Source: Janthinobacterium tructae (GTDB taxonomy: Bacteria; Pseudomonadota; Gammaproteobacteria; Burkholderiales; Burkholderiaceae_D). Taken from it: a stretch of 64,000 bases of DNA. Below the pieces are notes generated by a model that worked only from the letters and a program-made list of their open reading frames with translations, was not told the DNA's origin and did no database searches. The number at the start of each line of letters is the position of its first letter. Within the stretch, counting starts at the first letter, position 1. The stretch is taken from NCBI RefSeq assembly GCF_006517255.1, contig NZ_CP041185.1:124001-188000 (forward strand), given 5' to 3'. Below, piece by piece: positions 40,581 to 50,027 of the stretch. Both the position numbers and the translations under genes were made by a program.

Positions 40581-42233
40581 CTATTCTTCCAATGTCGCTT
40601 CTAGCAAGTCGATTTCGCGCAGCAGGCGCAAATGGATGGTGTCGTCGAGTTCGCCCGAGATGCGGCGGCGGTACAGTTCATCGCGTTCCGCGTTCAGCGC
40701 TTCCAGGCGCAGCGCCCGCTCGGCCTTGGCCAGTTCCTGCAGCCGCGTCGCCTCGTCGTTGCTGCTTTCGCCGTATGCGAGGCGACGCCGGTAGGCTTCG
40801 ATCAGGCGGTTGGCAGCCTCGGTGACGACTTGCTGCTTGTCATTCTTGTCGATGCCTTCGCAGACTTTTTCCAGCCGCGCGATGGCCGCTTCGGCGGCAG
40901 CGGCGCGGGCATTGCGCTCTTCCGTCGAGCGGCGCGCGGGCGGCGCGAACACCAGGCCCTTGGTCAGCAGGGGCAGGGTGACGCTGGCCAGCAGCAACGA
41001 CAGCAAAATCACCCCCATGGCCAGGAAGATGACCAGGTCGCGCGCGGGGAAACGATTTCCGTCAGGCAAGAACAACGGCAGGGTCAGGATGCCGGCCAGG
41101 GTCAGCGCGCCGCGCACGCCCGCAAACGAGGCCACCAGCAGCAGGCGCAGGCTGGGGCGGGCCAGCAGCGCCGCGTCCTTCGGTTCGCCGGCCATTTTCT
41201 TGTGGTGCTTGAACAGGGTCAGTTTCATGGAAATGAAGACCCAGATGAAGCGCATGAAGGTCAGCCCCACCGTGATGGCGATGACGAACAGCGGCAGTTT
41301 CCAGGCGCTGCCGGCGCCCACTTCCATGGAGGCGGCGGGCAAGCCGGCCACGGTGGTGGGCAGCTGCGCGCCCAGCATGACGAAGATCACGCCATTCAAG
41401 ACCAGTTGCACGGTATCCCACACGGCCTTGCGCTGGGTGCGCGTGGCGGCCAGTGGGCGGCCGATCAGGTCGGCGTAATGCATCGATACGCCCGCCGTGG
41501 CGGCGGCCAGGATGCCCGAGCCGTGGATTTGCTCGGCGCCCAGGTAGGCGGCAAACGGGATCAGGATGCTGATCAGGATTTGCAGGCCCGGCTCTTCACC
41601 GACCTTACTCACCAGCCATTTGTTTGCCAGGCCCACGCCCCACGAGATGGCCAGGCCGATGACGATGCCGCCGCCGGCTTCCTGCAGGAAGCTCAGCGAG
41701 GCGGCGCCGATGGAAAAGCCGCCCGTCATCATGGCGCCCACGGCAAACGTAAAGCAGACCAGGCCCGAGGCGTCGTTCAGCAGGGATTCGCCTTCGAGGA
41801 TGTGCATCAGGCGCGGCGGGATCGGGTTGCCGGCCGCAATCGCCGAGACGGCCACGGGGTCCGTCGGCGACAGGATGGCGCCCAGCGCGAAGGCGACGGC
41901 CAGCGGCACGCTGGGGATCAGCCAGTCGATGAAGAAACCCATGCCCAGCACGGTAAACAGTACCAGACCGATGGCCAGCATCAGGATCGAGCGCGCATCG
42001 GAAAAGAAGGCGCCCTTGGGAATGCGCCAGCCATCGAGAAACAGCAGCGGCGGAATGAAGAGCAGGAAGAAAATGTCGGGATCGAGCGGCACTTGCACGC
42101 CAAACAGGGCCAATCCCGTGCCGCCAGCGATCTGGATCAGGGGCAGCGGCAGCTTGACCCAGCGCGAACGGGCGATGAAGCCGCACAGGACGACGCTCAA
42201 GACGAGGATGAGGATGATGGTAACGGTATGCAT
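40581..42233 (-). CDS. CPA1-family Na+/H+ antiporter
   Basis: A 550-residue inner-membrane antiporter with about twelve hydrophobic segments to residue 410. Hallmarks are PPLLFLDGWRIPK, LSPTDPVAVSAIAAG with the ion-binding Asp, and LEGESLLNDASGLVCFTFAV. The C-terminal 120 residues are cytoplasmic, highly charged and probably coiled coil, ending LLREIDLLEATLEE, and resemble YjcE-like regulatory tails. It is divergent from the cytochrome gene, with about 190 bases between them. Confidence 0.88.
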   Translation of the reverse strand: MHTVTIILILVLSVVLCGFIARSRWVKLPLPLIQIAGGTGLALFGVQVPLDPDIFFLLFIPPLLFLDGWRIPKGAFFSDARSILMLAIGLVLFTVLGMGFFIDWLIPSVPLAVAFALGAILSPTDPVAVSAIAAGNPIPPRLMHILEGESLLNDASGLVCFTFAVGAMMTGGFSIGAASLSFLQEAGGGIVIGLAISWGVGLANKWLVSKVGEEPGLQILISILIPFAAYLGAEQIHGSGILAAATAGVSMHYADLIGRPLAATRTQRKAVWDTVQLVLNGVIFVMLGAQLPTTVAGLPAASMEVGAGSAWKLPLFVIAITVGLTFMRFIWVFISMKLTLFKHHKKMAGEPKDAALLARPSLRLLLVASFAGVRGALTLAGILTLPLFLPDGNRFPARDLVIFLAMGVILLSLLLASVTLPLLTKGLVFAPPARRSTEERNARAAAAEAAIARLEKVCEGIDKNDKQQVVTEAANRLIEAYRRRLAYGESSNDEATRLQELAKAERALRLEALNAERDELYRRRISGELDDTIHLRLLREIDLLEATLEE

Positions 42234-42422
42234 GAAGGCGCGGCGGCGTGCTGAAACGCTGATTATAAGGCGCAGCCCGCCCGCGGCGTTGCCTGCGTGT
42301 CATTGCGTACATACAACAAGTCACAATCGCGGTAAGATTGTCCCTATCATTGTCAATATTTGCCCTGTTGCTGCCGTCCGTGCGCGGCAGGCGCGTGCTT
42401 AGCCTTTTATCGGACTCCTGTT

Positions 42423-43721
42423 TTGCTCAAAAAGATTTTCTCCGGCCTGCTGCTGTCGCTGGCATTGCTCATCGTGGCGGCGCTGGCTGCCTACTTGTAT
42501 TACTGGCGCCCCGCGCTGGCACCCATCGATCCGCCCGCCGCCACGGCCTTTTCCCCGCAGGTGGTGGAGAGGGGCCGCATCCTGGCCGGCATGGGCAATT
42601 GCGCCGCCTGCCATACGGCCCAGGGCGGCGCCGACTACGCGGGCGGCCATGGCCTGGCCACGCCGTTCGGCACGATCTACGCGACAAATATCACGCCGGA
42701 CCGGCAGACGGGCATCGGCCGCTGGTCGCTGGCCGCCTTCCAGCGGGCCATGCGCGAAGGCGTGGGCCGCGATGGCGCCCATTTGTATCCCGTCTTTCCG
42801 TACACCCACTTCAACCTCGTCTCGGACGCCGACATGACGGCCTTGTACGCGTATTTCATGACGCGCCCGCCCGTGTATGCGGTCGCGCCCGCCAACAGCG
42901 TGCCTTTCCCTTTGAACCTGCGCCCCTTGCAGGCGGGCTGGAAGTTGCTGTTTTTCAAGCCGGCCAGTTATCAGCCGGATGCCACCCAAGGACTGGACTG
43001 GAACCGGGGCCGCTACCTGGCCGAAGGCCTGGCCCATTGCGCCGCCTGCCACACGCCGCGCAATGCGCTGGGTGCCGAGCTTGCCGGCTCGTCCTATCTG
43101 GGCGCTTCCATCGATCACTGGTATGCGCCGGCCTTGACCAGTGCCAATACGGCGCCCTTGCCGTGGACGCAGGATGAGCTGTACGCCTTCCTGCGCACGG
43201 GAGCGACGGCCCTGCACGGCGTGGCGGCCGGCCCGATGTCGGCCGTCGTGCACGAAGGCATGGGCGCGTCGTCCGACAGCGATATTCGCGCGCTGGCCAC
43301 GTATTTTGCCGGCGTGGCCGGTGCAGAGCAACGTCAGATCGATACCGATACCGTCGTGAAAGCCGGTATCGCCCGCTCGCAGCGGGTCAGCCTGGTCGAC
43401 AACGACCGTGGCGCCAGTCTGTACGTGGCCGCCTGCGCGTCGTGCCACTCGAACAGCGATGGCCGGCCCGTGGCCCTGCGTCCGGAACTGAGCCTGAACA
43501 GCGCTGTCAGTGCGCCCGATCCCGCCAACCTGATCCAGGTGATATTGCACGGCATCAGCAAGGACGCGGCCATGCCCGGCGTGCTGATGCCCGGCTTTGG
43601 CGCCTCGCTGACGGACAACGACGTGGCCCAGCTGGCCGCCTATCTGCGCCGCAGCCGCAGCCCTCAGCCCGCCTGGATGAACCTGGAAGCGGCCGTGGCA
43701 CGCGCGCGCGCCGGCAAGTAA
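42423..43721 (+). CDS. Three-heme membrane-anchored cytochrome c
   Basis: A 432-residue cytochrome with an N-terminal membrane anchor (about residues 5-26) and three CxxCH heme sites: CAACH at 60-64, CAACH at 206-210 and CASCH at 338-342. The architecture matches the cytochrome subunit of membrane-bound alcohol or aldehyde dehydrogenases. It would take electrons from the adjacent molybdopterin enzyme and pass them to the respiratory chain. I chose the TTG at 42423 because it places the anchor at the N-terminus; the upstream frame is not protein-like. The 2Fe-2S subunit gene starts 15 bases after its stop. Confidence 0.85.
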   Translation: MLKKIFSGLLLSLALLIVAALAAYLYYWRPALAPIDPPAATAFSPQVVERGRILAGMGNCAACHTAQGGADYAGGHGLATPFGTIYATNITPDRQTGIGRWSLAAFQRAMREGVGRDGAHLYPVFPYTHFNLVSDADMTALYAYFMTRPPVYAVAPANSVPFPLNLRPLQAGWKLLFFKPASYQPDATQGLDWNRGRYLAEGLAHCAACHTPRNALGAELAGSSYLGASIDHWYAPALTSANTAPLPWTQDELYAFLRTGATALHGVAAGPMSAVVHEGMGASSDSDIRALATYFAGVAGAEQRQIDTDTVVKAGIARSQRVSLVDNDRGASLYVAACASCHSNSDGRPVALRPELSLNSAVSAPDPANLIQVILHGISKDAAMPGVLMPGFGASLTDNDVAQLAAYLRRSRSPQPAWMNLEAAVARARAGK

Positions 43722-43736
43722 TTCTTGAAAGAATCT

Positions 43737-44204
43737 ATGTATAACATGACCGTGAATGGCCAGCCCTTCGGCACCGAAGCCGACGCCGAGACGCCCCTGC
43801 TGTGGGTGCTGCGCGACGAAGCTCATTTGAAAGGCACCAAGTTTGGCTGCGGCATCGGCATGTGCGGCGCCTGCACCGTGCACGTCGATGGCCGTGCCAT
43901 GCGCGCGTGCATCACGCCGATTGCCGCCGTGGCCGGTTGCGCCATCACCACCATCGAAGGCCTCTCGCCCGATGGCACGCACCCGCTGCAGCGGGCCTGG
44001 CTCGCCACGCAGGCGCCCCAGTGCGGCTATTGCCAGTCGGGCCAGATCATGCAGGCGGCCACCTTGTTGAAAGACTATCCGCAGCCGACGGATGCGAATA
44101 TCGATGCCGTCATGAGCGGCAACCTGTGCCGCTGCATGGCGTACGTGCGCATCCGCAAGGCGATCAAGCTGGCAGCCGGCATGCAGGAGGCGCCCGGTGT
44201 TTAA
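43737..44204 (+). CDS. 2Fe-2S subunit of a molybdenum hydroxylase
   Basis: A 155-residue iron-sulphur protein of the IorA/CoxS/XdhC type. The plant-ferredoxin-like cluster is bound by Cys38, 43, 46 and 58 ([12 protein letters not shown]) and the second cluster by Cys96, 99, 131 and 133 ([12 protein letters not shown]). It transfers electrons from the molybdenum centre to the cytochrome. Its last eight bases overlap the start of the large subunit gene, indicating fixed stoichiometry. Confidence 0.92.
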   Translation: MYNMTVNGQPFGTEADAETPLLWVLRDEAHLKGTKFGCGIGMCGACTVHVDGRAMRACITPIAAVAGCAITTIEGLSPDGTHPLQRAWLATQAPQCGYCQSGQIMQAATLLKDYPQPTDANIDAVMSGNLCRCMAYVRIRKAIKLAAGMQEAPGV

Positions 44205-46515
44205 GTTGCCGAAAGAAAATTCTGCTGCCCATCCCAGCTCGCTGGGACGGCGCGGTTTCCTGATCGCCGCCGCCGGCACGGGGTTTACGCTGGCTTTCTT
44301 GCGCGCCGACAGCTCATTGGCCGCCGGCAAGGTGTCGCCCGCGCCACCAAAACAAAGCGCGGCGCCCGTGTTCGACCCCAGCATCTGGTTCAAGATCGAG
44401 CGTGACGGCATGATCACCGTGAATATCGCCAAGGCGGAAATGGGCCAGCATATCGGCACGGCCCTGGCGCGCATCGTGGCCGAGGAGCTGGAAGCGGACT
44501 GGAGCAAGGTGCGCCTGCATTACGTGGACACGGACCCCAAATGGGGCTTGATGGTCACGGGCGGCAGCTGGTCCGTCTGGCAGAATTTCGACCCGCTCAG
44601 CCGTGCCGGCGCGGCCGGCCGCCTCGCGCTGGTCGAGGAGGGCGCGCGGTTGCTGCGCGTGCCCGTCTCCGCCTGCCACGCCCGGCTCGGTGTCGTGCAT
44701 GGACGTGGGCGCTCGATCAGCTATGGCGACATCGTGCGCCGTGGCAAGCTGGCGCGCCAGTACACGCCCGGACAATTGCAAGCCATCGTGCTGAAAACGC
44801 CGCGGCAGCGCAGCCTGATCGGCCAGAACGTGCAGGCGCTGGACATTCCGGCGAAAATCAATGGCACGGCCGTGTACGGCATCGATGCGCAGGTCGACGG
44901 CATGCTGTATGCGCGCCCGAAGATCCCGCCCACGCGCTACGGCTCAAAAGTCGTCTCCATCGACGACTCGGCGGCCAAGAAGGTGCAGGGCTACCTGCGT
45001 TCGTTCGCCTTGCAAGACCCCAGCGGCACGGTGCCCGGCTGGGTCATGGTGGTGGCCGAGACGTATGCGGCCGCCATGCGCGCGGCGGACCTGGTGCAGG
45101 TAAAGTGGCGGGCCGGTGCGGCGGCCCACGTGTCGGAACAGGATATCGTCAACTATGCCACCAAGCAGCTGGCCGACACGAGCCTGGGTGCCCGCGTGGT
45201 CGATGATGATGGCGTGGAACAAGCGTTCAAGGATGCCAGCCTGCAACTGGAACGCCACTACACGACCAGCACCGTGCTGCATTTCCAGCTGGAACCGGTG
45301 AATGCGCTGGCGCAGGAAATCGACGGCGTCTGGCATATCCATGCGGGCAACCAGTGGCAATCGCTGATCCTGCCCGTGCTGGCGCAGGCGCTCAAGGTGC
45401 CGGAGAGCAAGGTGATGCTGCATACCTATCTGCTCGGCGGCGCCTTCGGGCGGCGCTTGAATGGCGATTATTGCGTGCCGGCCGCGCTGGCGGCGCAAGC
45501 CGTGGGACGTCCCGTCAAGATGATTTGTACGCGGGCCGACGATGCGCGTTTCGATTCGCCCCGTTCGCCATCCGTGCAGCATGTGCGCATGGCGTTCGAC
45601 GACGCGGGTAAGGTCTCGGCGATGGTGCACGAAGCGAGCGCAGGCTGGCCCACGCAAGCGATGATACCCGCCTTCCTGGCCAAGGATAAGCAGGGCCATC
45701 CGTACGACCCGTTTGCCATCGCCGGCGCCGACCACTGGTATACGGTGGGTGCGCAGCGCGTGCGGGCCGTGTCGAACGACCTGGCCAACAGCAGTTTCCG
45801 TCCCGGCTGGCTGCGCTCCGTGGGGCCGGGCTGGACCAACTGGGCCGTGGAAAGTTTTATGGACGAGGCGGCGCAGGCGGCCAAGGTCGATCCGCTGGCC
45901 TTTCGTTTGTCGCTGCTGCAGGCGACGGGGCGCAATGCGGGCAGCGCGCCGAATGCCGTCGGCGGCGCCGCGCGCCTGGCCCATGTGCTGCAGCGCGTGG
46001 CGGACAAGGCGGGCTGGGGCACGGCCATGCCACCCGACACGGGCCTGGGCATCGCCGCCACGTTCGGCCAGGAGCGCGACATGCCGACCTGGACGGCTTG
46101 CGTTGCCCGGGTGAAAGTGGACCGCAGCACTTGCATGGTGAAAGTCGAAAAGCTGTTCATGGTCATCGACGCGGGCAGCATCGTCGATCCCGATGGCGCC
46201 CTGGCGCAGGCGGAAGGGGGCGCCCTGTGGGGTGTCAGCATGGCCTTGCATGAAGGTACGGCTTTCCTCAACGGCGAAGTGAAGGATACCAATCTGAATA
46301 CCTACACACCGCTGCGCATGGCCGACGTGCCCGAGCTCGACATCGAGTTCGTGGCCAGCACGGCAACGGCGACGGGCATGGGCGAGCCGCCCACGACGGC
46401 CGTGGCGCCAGCGATCGGCAATGCCATCTTCGCCGCTGTGGCGTCGCGCGTGCGGCATTTGCCGATCCGGCCGGAAGCCGTGCTGAAGGGGCTGGACCGG
46501 CACGGCGCCGTCTGA
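44197..46515 (+). CDS. Molybdopterin-binding subunit, isoquinoline 1-oxidoreductase/aldehyde-oxidase type
   Basis: A 772-residue catalytic subunit. A twin-arginine signal ([18 protein letters not shown], residues 18-35) indicates folded export to the periplasm. Molybdopterin contact motifs include [12 protein letters not shown] and the C-terminal [19 protein letters not shown] with the expected catalytic Glu. Together with the 2Fe-2S and cytochrome subunits it forms a three-subunit dehydrogenase for an aldehyde or N-heterocycle. The start is a GTG with AGGAGG six bases upstream, overlapping the preceding gene. No dedicated cofactor maturation gene follows. Confidence 0.88.
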   Translation: MFKLPKENSAAHPSSLGRRGFLIAAAGTGFTLAFLRADSSLAAGKVSPAPPKQSAAPVFDPSIWFKIERDGMITVNIAKAEMGQHIGTALARIVAEELEADWSKVRLHYVDTDPKWGLMVTGGSWSVWQNFDPLSRAGAAGRLALVEEGARLLRVPVSACHARLGVVHGRGRSISYGDIVRRGKLARQYTPGQLQAIVLKTPRQRSLIGQNVQALDIPAKINGTAVYGIDAQVDGMLYARPKIPPTRYGSKVVSIDDSAAKKVQGYLRSFALQDPSGTVPGWVMVVAETYAAAMRAADLVQVKWRAGAAAHVSEQDIVNYATKQLADTSLGARVVDDDGVEQAFKDASLQLERHYTTSTVLHFQLEPVNALAQEIDGVWHIHAGNQWQSLILPVLAQALKVPESKVMLHTYLLGGAFGRRLNGDYCVPAALAAQAVGRPVKMICTRADDARFDSPRSPSVQHVRMAFDDAGKVSAMVHEASAGWPTQAMIPAFLAKDKQGHPYDPFAIAGADHWYTVGAQRVRAVSNDLANSSFRPGWLRSVGPGWTNWAVESFMDEAAQAAKVDPLAFRLSLLQATGRNAGSAPNAVGGAARLAHVLQRVADKAGWGTAMPPDTGLGIAATFGQERDMPTWTACVARVKVDRSTCMVKVEKLFMVIDAGSIVDPDGALAQAEGGALWGVSMALHEGTAFLNGEVKDTNLNTYTPLRMADVPELDIEFVASTATATGMGEPPTTAVAPAIGNAIFAAVASRVRHLPIRPEAVLKGLDRHGAV

Positions 46516-46686
46516 TGCGGACGCGCGGAAAAATGACGTGCGCCGCGCGTGAATGGGCGCAGGCTGGTACACTGAGAATTGCCGCTCAGGGCGCGCAGGC
46601 GGCGCCCGGTCCGGCCAAATCAGCGCACTAGCAGCGTGATTTCAGCTCGATCTCAGTTCGATTCCAGCTCGATAGCGGAGGCAGCC

Positions 46687-47352
46687 ATGCAAGAACAATT
46701 TGTCAGCATCACGGCCGATGAACTTCAAATGGACGGCGTGCTTGAAATGCCCGAGCGGCCCGTGGGCATCGTCCTGTTTGCCCATGGCGCGGGCGCCGAT
46801 AGCGATTACCTGGGCGCTTCCAGCCACGCCACTTCCCAGGATTTTTTGCGGGCGGGCATCGCCACCCTGCGCTTCGACCAGGGCGGTGTCGGGCCCGGTG
46901 GCGGCAGCAATGGCCACGCGTATTTCGTGCGCAGCGATATCGTGCTGCTGGCGCGTCAACTGGAAAAAGCCCTGGGCTGGCTGCAGCTCGACCCGTCCAC
47001 GCGGCGCTTGCCCTGCGGCCTGTATGGCTATGGCACCAGTGCGGCCGTGGTGATGCAGCTGGCAGCCTGGCGCAGCGCGGAAATCGCCGCGCTGGCTGTC
47101 TGCGATGGCCAGGTGGAAATGGCGGGCAAGGCGGCGCTGGAAAACGTGCGCGTGCCATCGCTGTTGATCGTGGGCGGGCGCGACCCCGACGTGGCTGGCC
47201 TGAACCGCATGGCGTTTGCCACCTTGCGCTGCGACAAACAACTGGAACAGATCGCCGCACCCGGCGGCCCCGACACGCGCCACCAGGCGGCCTTGCTGGC
47301 TACCGACTGGTACACGCGCCATTTCAGCGGGCATACCAGTACGGCGCAGTAG
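46687..47352 (+). CDS. Dienelactone-hydrolase-like alpha/beta-hydrolase
   Basis: A 221-residue cytoplasmic hydrolase. It has GIVLFAHGAGADSDYLGA (oxyanion region) and LRFDQGGVG, and the nucleophile position falls in LYGYGTSAAVVMQLAA, so the elbow reads GYGTSA rather than the usual GxSxG. The catalytic Asp may be in VGGRDPDV and the His in PDTRHQAA. Relatives are annotated as dienelactone hydrolases or fused to phosphoribosyltransferases. GGAGG is six bases before the ATG. Activity is uncertain. Confidence 0.75.
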   Translation: MQEQFVSITADELQMDGVLEMPERPVGIVLFAHGAGADSDYLGASSHATSQDFLRAGIATLRFDQGGVGPGGGSNGHAYFVRSDIVLLARQLEKALGWLQLDPSTRRLPCGLYGYGTSAAVVMQLAAWRSAEIAALAVCDGQVEMAGKAALENVRVPSLLIVGGRDPDVAGLNRMAFATLRCDKQLEQIAAPGGPDTRHQAALLATDWYTRHFSGHTSTAQ

Positions 47353-47361
47353 CGCAGCTGG

Positions 47362-48228
47362 TCAGGCGGCGCGCAGGTTCTTCGCATGGAAGCGCACATG
47401 CTCTTCCATGAAGCTGGCGATGAAGTAATAGCCGTGGTCATAGCCGGCATGGCGGCGCAGCCGTAATGGCTGGCCGGCGTCGCGGCACGCAGCTTCGAAG
47501 ACCTCGGGGTACAGTTGCTCGGGCAGGAACTTGTCGGCCAGGCCCTGGTCGATCAAGATGCCATTGGGAAATAGTGCCGGCTGGCCTTGCAGGCCGCGCA
47601 TCAGTGCGCTGGCGTCGTATTGCTGCCAGCTGGCTGCGTCGCTGCCCAGGTAGCCCGTGAATGCTTTTTTGCCCCACGGACACTGGCTCGGCGCGGCGAT
47701 GGGGGCGAAGGCGGAGACGGAGCGGAACAGGTCAGGGTTGCGCAAGGCCAGCACCAGCGCGCCATGGCCGCCCATCGAGTGGCCGAAAATACCCGTGCGT
47801 TGCGCGTCGATCGCCAGTTCCTGTTCCAGCAGGGCGCGCAGTTCCAGGATATAGCTGTACATGCGGTAGTGACTGCTCCACGGCGCTTCGGTGGCATCGA
47901 CGTAAAAGCCGGCGCCCGCGCCGAAATCCCAGGCATCCGTCTCGCCCGCGATATTCGCGCCACGGGGGCTGGTGTCGGGCGCGATCAGGATCAAGCCTTC
48001 CTCGGCCGCCACGCGCTGCGCGCCACCCTTGATCATGAAGGTTTCTTCCGTGCACGTCAGGCCCGCCAGGTAAAACAGGGCGGGGCGTTTGGTGCTGGCC
48101 GTGGCGCCTGGCGGCGTATCGGGAATGAAGGCCGAGAAACGCATGGGCAAGCCGATGGCGTGCGCGTCGTGGCGATAAAAGCGTTGTACGCCGCCAAAAC
48201 AGGCGTGTTCACTCAACAGTTCCAGCAT
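47362..48228 (-). CDS. fghA: S-formylglutathione hydrolase
   Basis: A 288-residue serine hydrolase that splits S-formylglutathione to formate and glutathione in formaldehyde detoxification. Family landmarks are YLAGLTCTEETFMIKGGAQRVAAEEGL, PDTSPRG, the nucleophile GHSMGGHGAL, and the C-terminal GYDHGYYFIASFMEEH with the catalytic His. AGGAG precedes the ATG. Its usual partner, the glutathione-dependent formaldehyde dehydrogenase, is not adjacent. Confidence 0.93.
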   Translation of the reverse strand: MLELLSEHACFGGVQRFYRHDAHAIGLPMRFSAFIPDTPPGATASTKRPALFYLAGLTCTEETFMIKGGAQRVAAEEGLILIAPDTSPRGANIAGETDAWDFGAGAGFYVDATEAPWSSHYRMYSYILELRALLEQELAIDAQRTGIFGHSMGGHGALVLALRNPDLFRSVSAFAPIAAPSQCPWGKKAFTGYLGSDAASWQQYDASALMRGLQGQPALFPNGILIDQGLADKFLPEQLYPEVFEAACRDAGQPLRLRRHAGYDHGYYFIASFMEEHVRFHAKNLRAA

Positions 48229-48284
48229 GAATTCTCCTCGTTAATGCCACAGTATAGCGAGAGCGGCGCAGCGCCGACACAGCA

Positions 48285-49148
48285 TCAGCCCAGCATGGCC
48301 GCTAATGCAGGCAAGATGTCCTGTGCCGGTGCTTCGGTCTTGAATGCCAGCAAATGGTCGGCGCGCGTCTTGCCCAGGTTGATGGCGGCCACGGGCTTGC
48401 CCGTTTCGGCCGCCATGCGGCACAGGCGAAAGCTCGAATACACCATCACGGACGAGCCAACCACCAGCAAGGCGCTGGCGGCCTGCATCTTGCGCTCGGC
48501 CTCGGCGGCGCAGGCGGCGGGCACGCCATCGCCAAAGAACACCACGTCGGGCTGCAGGGTGCCGCCGCAGCGGGGACAGGCGGGCAAGTGGAAGGTGGCC
48601 AGCTGCATTGGTTCCAGCAAGGCGTCGCCGTCGGGCGCCGGCGTGGCCGTGGCACCCAGCATCTGCGGATTGTCGCGTTCGAGCTGATCCTGGATCAGGC
48701 GGCGCGTATGGCGGGCCTGACAATCGAGGCACACCACGCCGTGTATGCTGCCGTGCAACTCCGTGACGGCGGCGCTGCCTGCCTGCTGATGCAGGCCATC
48801 GACGTTTTGCGTGACCAGGCCGCCGATGTGCTGGCGCTGGGCCAATTGCGCGATGGCCAGGTGACCGGGATTGGGCGTGGCGCGCGCCAGGGTGGGCCAG
48901 CCCACCATGCTGCGCGCCCAGTAGCGGCGGCGCACGGCTTCCTGGCGGCGAAAATCGGGACCTTGCACGGGGGCGTTGCCGCGCCGCACGCCGTCCGCAT
49001 CGCGGTAGTCTGGTATGCCGGACGCCGTGCTGATGCCGGCGCCCGTCAGCAGCAGCACGTCGGGATGGCGGCGCAGGAACTGCGCCAGCTGTTCCAGGGC
49101 GGCATCGTCGCTGGCGCGCTGCAAGCTGGCTGAGGGAAAGTTTTGCAT
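48285..49148 (-). CDS. NAD-dependent protein deacetylase (sirtuin)
   Basis: A 287-residue Sir2-family protein that removes acyl groups from lysines using NAD. The NAD motifs are LLLTGAGISTASGIPDYRD (34-50 region) and TQNVDGLH (113-120). The catalytic His is in ELHGSIH (132). Zinc ligands are the pairs CLDC (140-143) and CPRC further on. GxxPDVVFFGDGVP follows. The bulk and class-defining motifs resemble the class II/SIRT4-like bacterial group. The ATG at 49148 is chosen because the upstream extension is Ala/Arg-rich and not conserved. Confidence 0.88.
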   Translation of the reverse strand: MQNFPSASLQRASDDAALEQLAQFLRRHPDVLLLTGAGISTASGIPDYRDADGVRRGNAPVQGPDFRRQEAVRRRYWARSMVGWPTLARATPNPGHLAIAQLAQRQHIGGLVTQNVDGLHQQAGSAAVTELHGSIHGVVCLDCQARHTRRLIQDQLERDNPQMLGATATPAPDGDALLEPMQLATFHLPACPRCGGTLQPDVVFFGDGVPAACAAEAERKMQAASALLVVGSSVMVYSSFRLCRMAAETGKPVAAINLGKTRADHLLAFKTEAPAQDILPALAAMLG

Positions 49149-49195
49149 GATGCGCCATGCTAACCGAAAAGCGCGGCGCCGTTGCAAGCGGATGT

Positions 49196-49867
49196 TTACT
49201 CCAGCTTCATGCCGAAACGCTGCAGCCGCGGCTGCCAATGCTCGTCAATATTGGCCGAGACGAGGATGCGCTCGGCCTTGCCGATCAGTAATTCACGGGG
49301 CACGAAGCCGAAGTAGCGCGAGTCGGCGCTGTTGTCGCGGTTATCGCCCAGCATCATGAAGTGGTCGGCCGGCACCGTCACGGGGGCAAAGCTGCGCGCC
49401 GCGCCCGCGATTTGCGGCAAGACCTGGATGCGGTGCTGCTCGGTTGCGTTGCGCTCGCTGATGCGCTGCGCCGTCAGCTGGCCCAGGTGGGCGATGGTTT
49501 CGGGCGCCGTGTCGAGCGCCGTGTAGCGGGCGGGCTGGCCATTGATGACCAGCTTTTCATTGCGCATTTCCACCGTGTCGCCGGGCAGGGCGATGATGCG
49601 CTTGATCAATCGCGTGCCGTCTTTTGGCGAGGAAAAGGTGACGATATCGCCCCGCTGCGGTTCACCCAGGCGCTGCAGCACGATATCGGTGAGCGGCACT
49701 TTCAGGTTGAAGGCGAGGCGGTTGACGAAGACCACGTCGCCTTCGAGCAGGTTGGGCCGCATGGACGCCGACGGTATCGGATTCCAGTCCGCCACGGCCG
49801 TGCGGAACACGCCGAACAGCAGCAGAAACATCAAAAAACCTTTGTTGGCGCGCATCCATGTTGTCAT
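49196..49867 (-). CDS. lepB: Signal peptidase I
   Basis: A 223-residue inner-membrane serine protease that removes export signals. One N-terminal membrane segment (about 9-25) is followed by the catalytic Ser35 in IPSASM and Lys89 in TRLIKRI. The box E region MLGDNRDNSADSRYFGFV is intact. It is shorter than the main E. coli enzyme, with a single anchor, so it may be an accessory copy; the usual neighbours lepA and rnc are absent. Confidence 0.88.
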   Translation of the reverse strand: MTTWMRANKGFLMFLLLFGVFRTAVADWNPIPSASMRPNLLEGDVVFVNRLAFNLKVPLTDIVLQRLGEPQRGDIVTFSSPKDGTRLIKRIIALPGDTVEMRNEKLVINGQPARYTALDTAPETIAHLGQLTAQRISERNATEQHRIQVLPQIAGAARSFAPVTVPADHFMMLGDNRDNSADSRYFGFVPRELLIGKAERILVSANIDEHWQPRLQRFGMKLE

Positions 49868-50027
49868 CTTGGCTCTTTCGCTGGGCCGTGCCCGTGAGTG
49901 TGAGGGAAGGCGCCATTGCTGCTGGCGCCCTATCCACGATGCACGGCGAGGCTGAAGCCAGTCTTAAATCAGGCGCCTGCGCGGCCGATGGCGCGGCCGT
50001 TGTTGCGCGCAAGCGTCAGCAACAAGG

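Noticed and set aside
42399..44507. 702-codon minus-strand open frame opposite the cytochrome and 2Fe-2S genes
   Set aside because: The heme and cysteine motifs on the plus strand are decisive; the antisense product is repetitive.
44944..46572. 542-codon minus-strand open frame opposite the molybdopterin subunit
   Set aside because: Antisense shadow rich in His and Arg without conserved motifs.
49909..49929. GGCGCCA/TGGCGCC hairpin between lepB and ohyA
   Set aside because: The stem is real, but GGCGCC is self-complementary and common in this DNA and no T-run follows on either strand, so I do not call a terminator.
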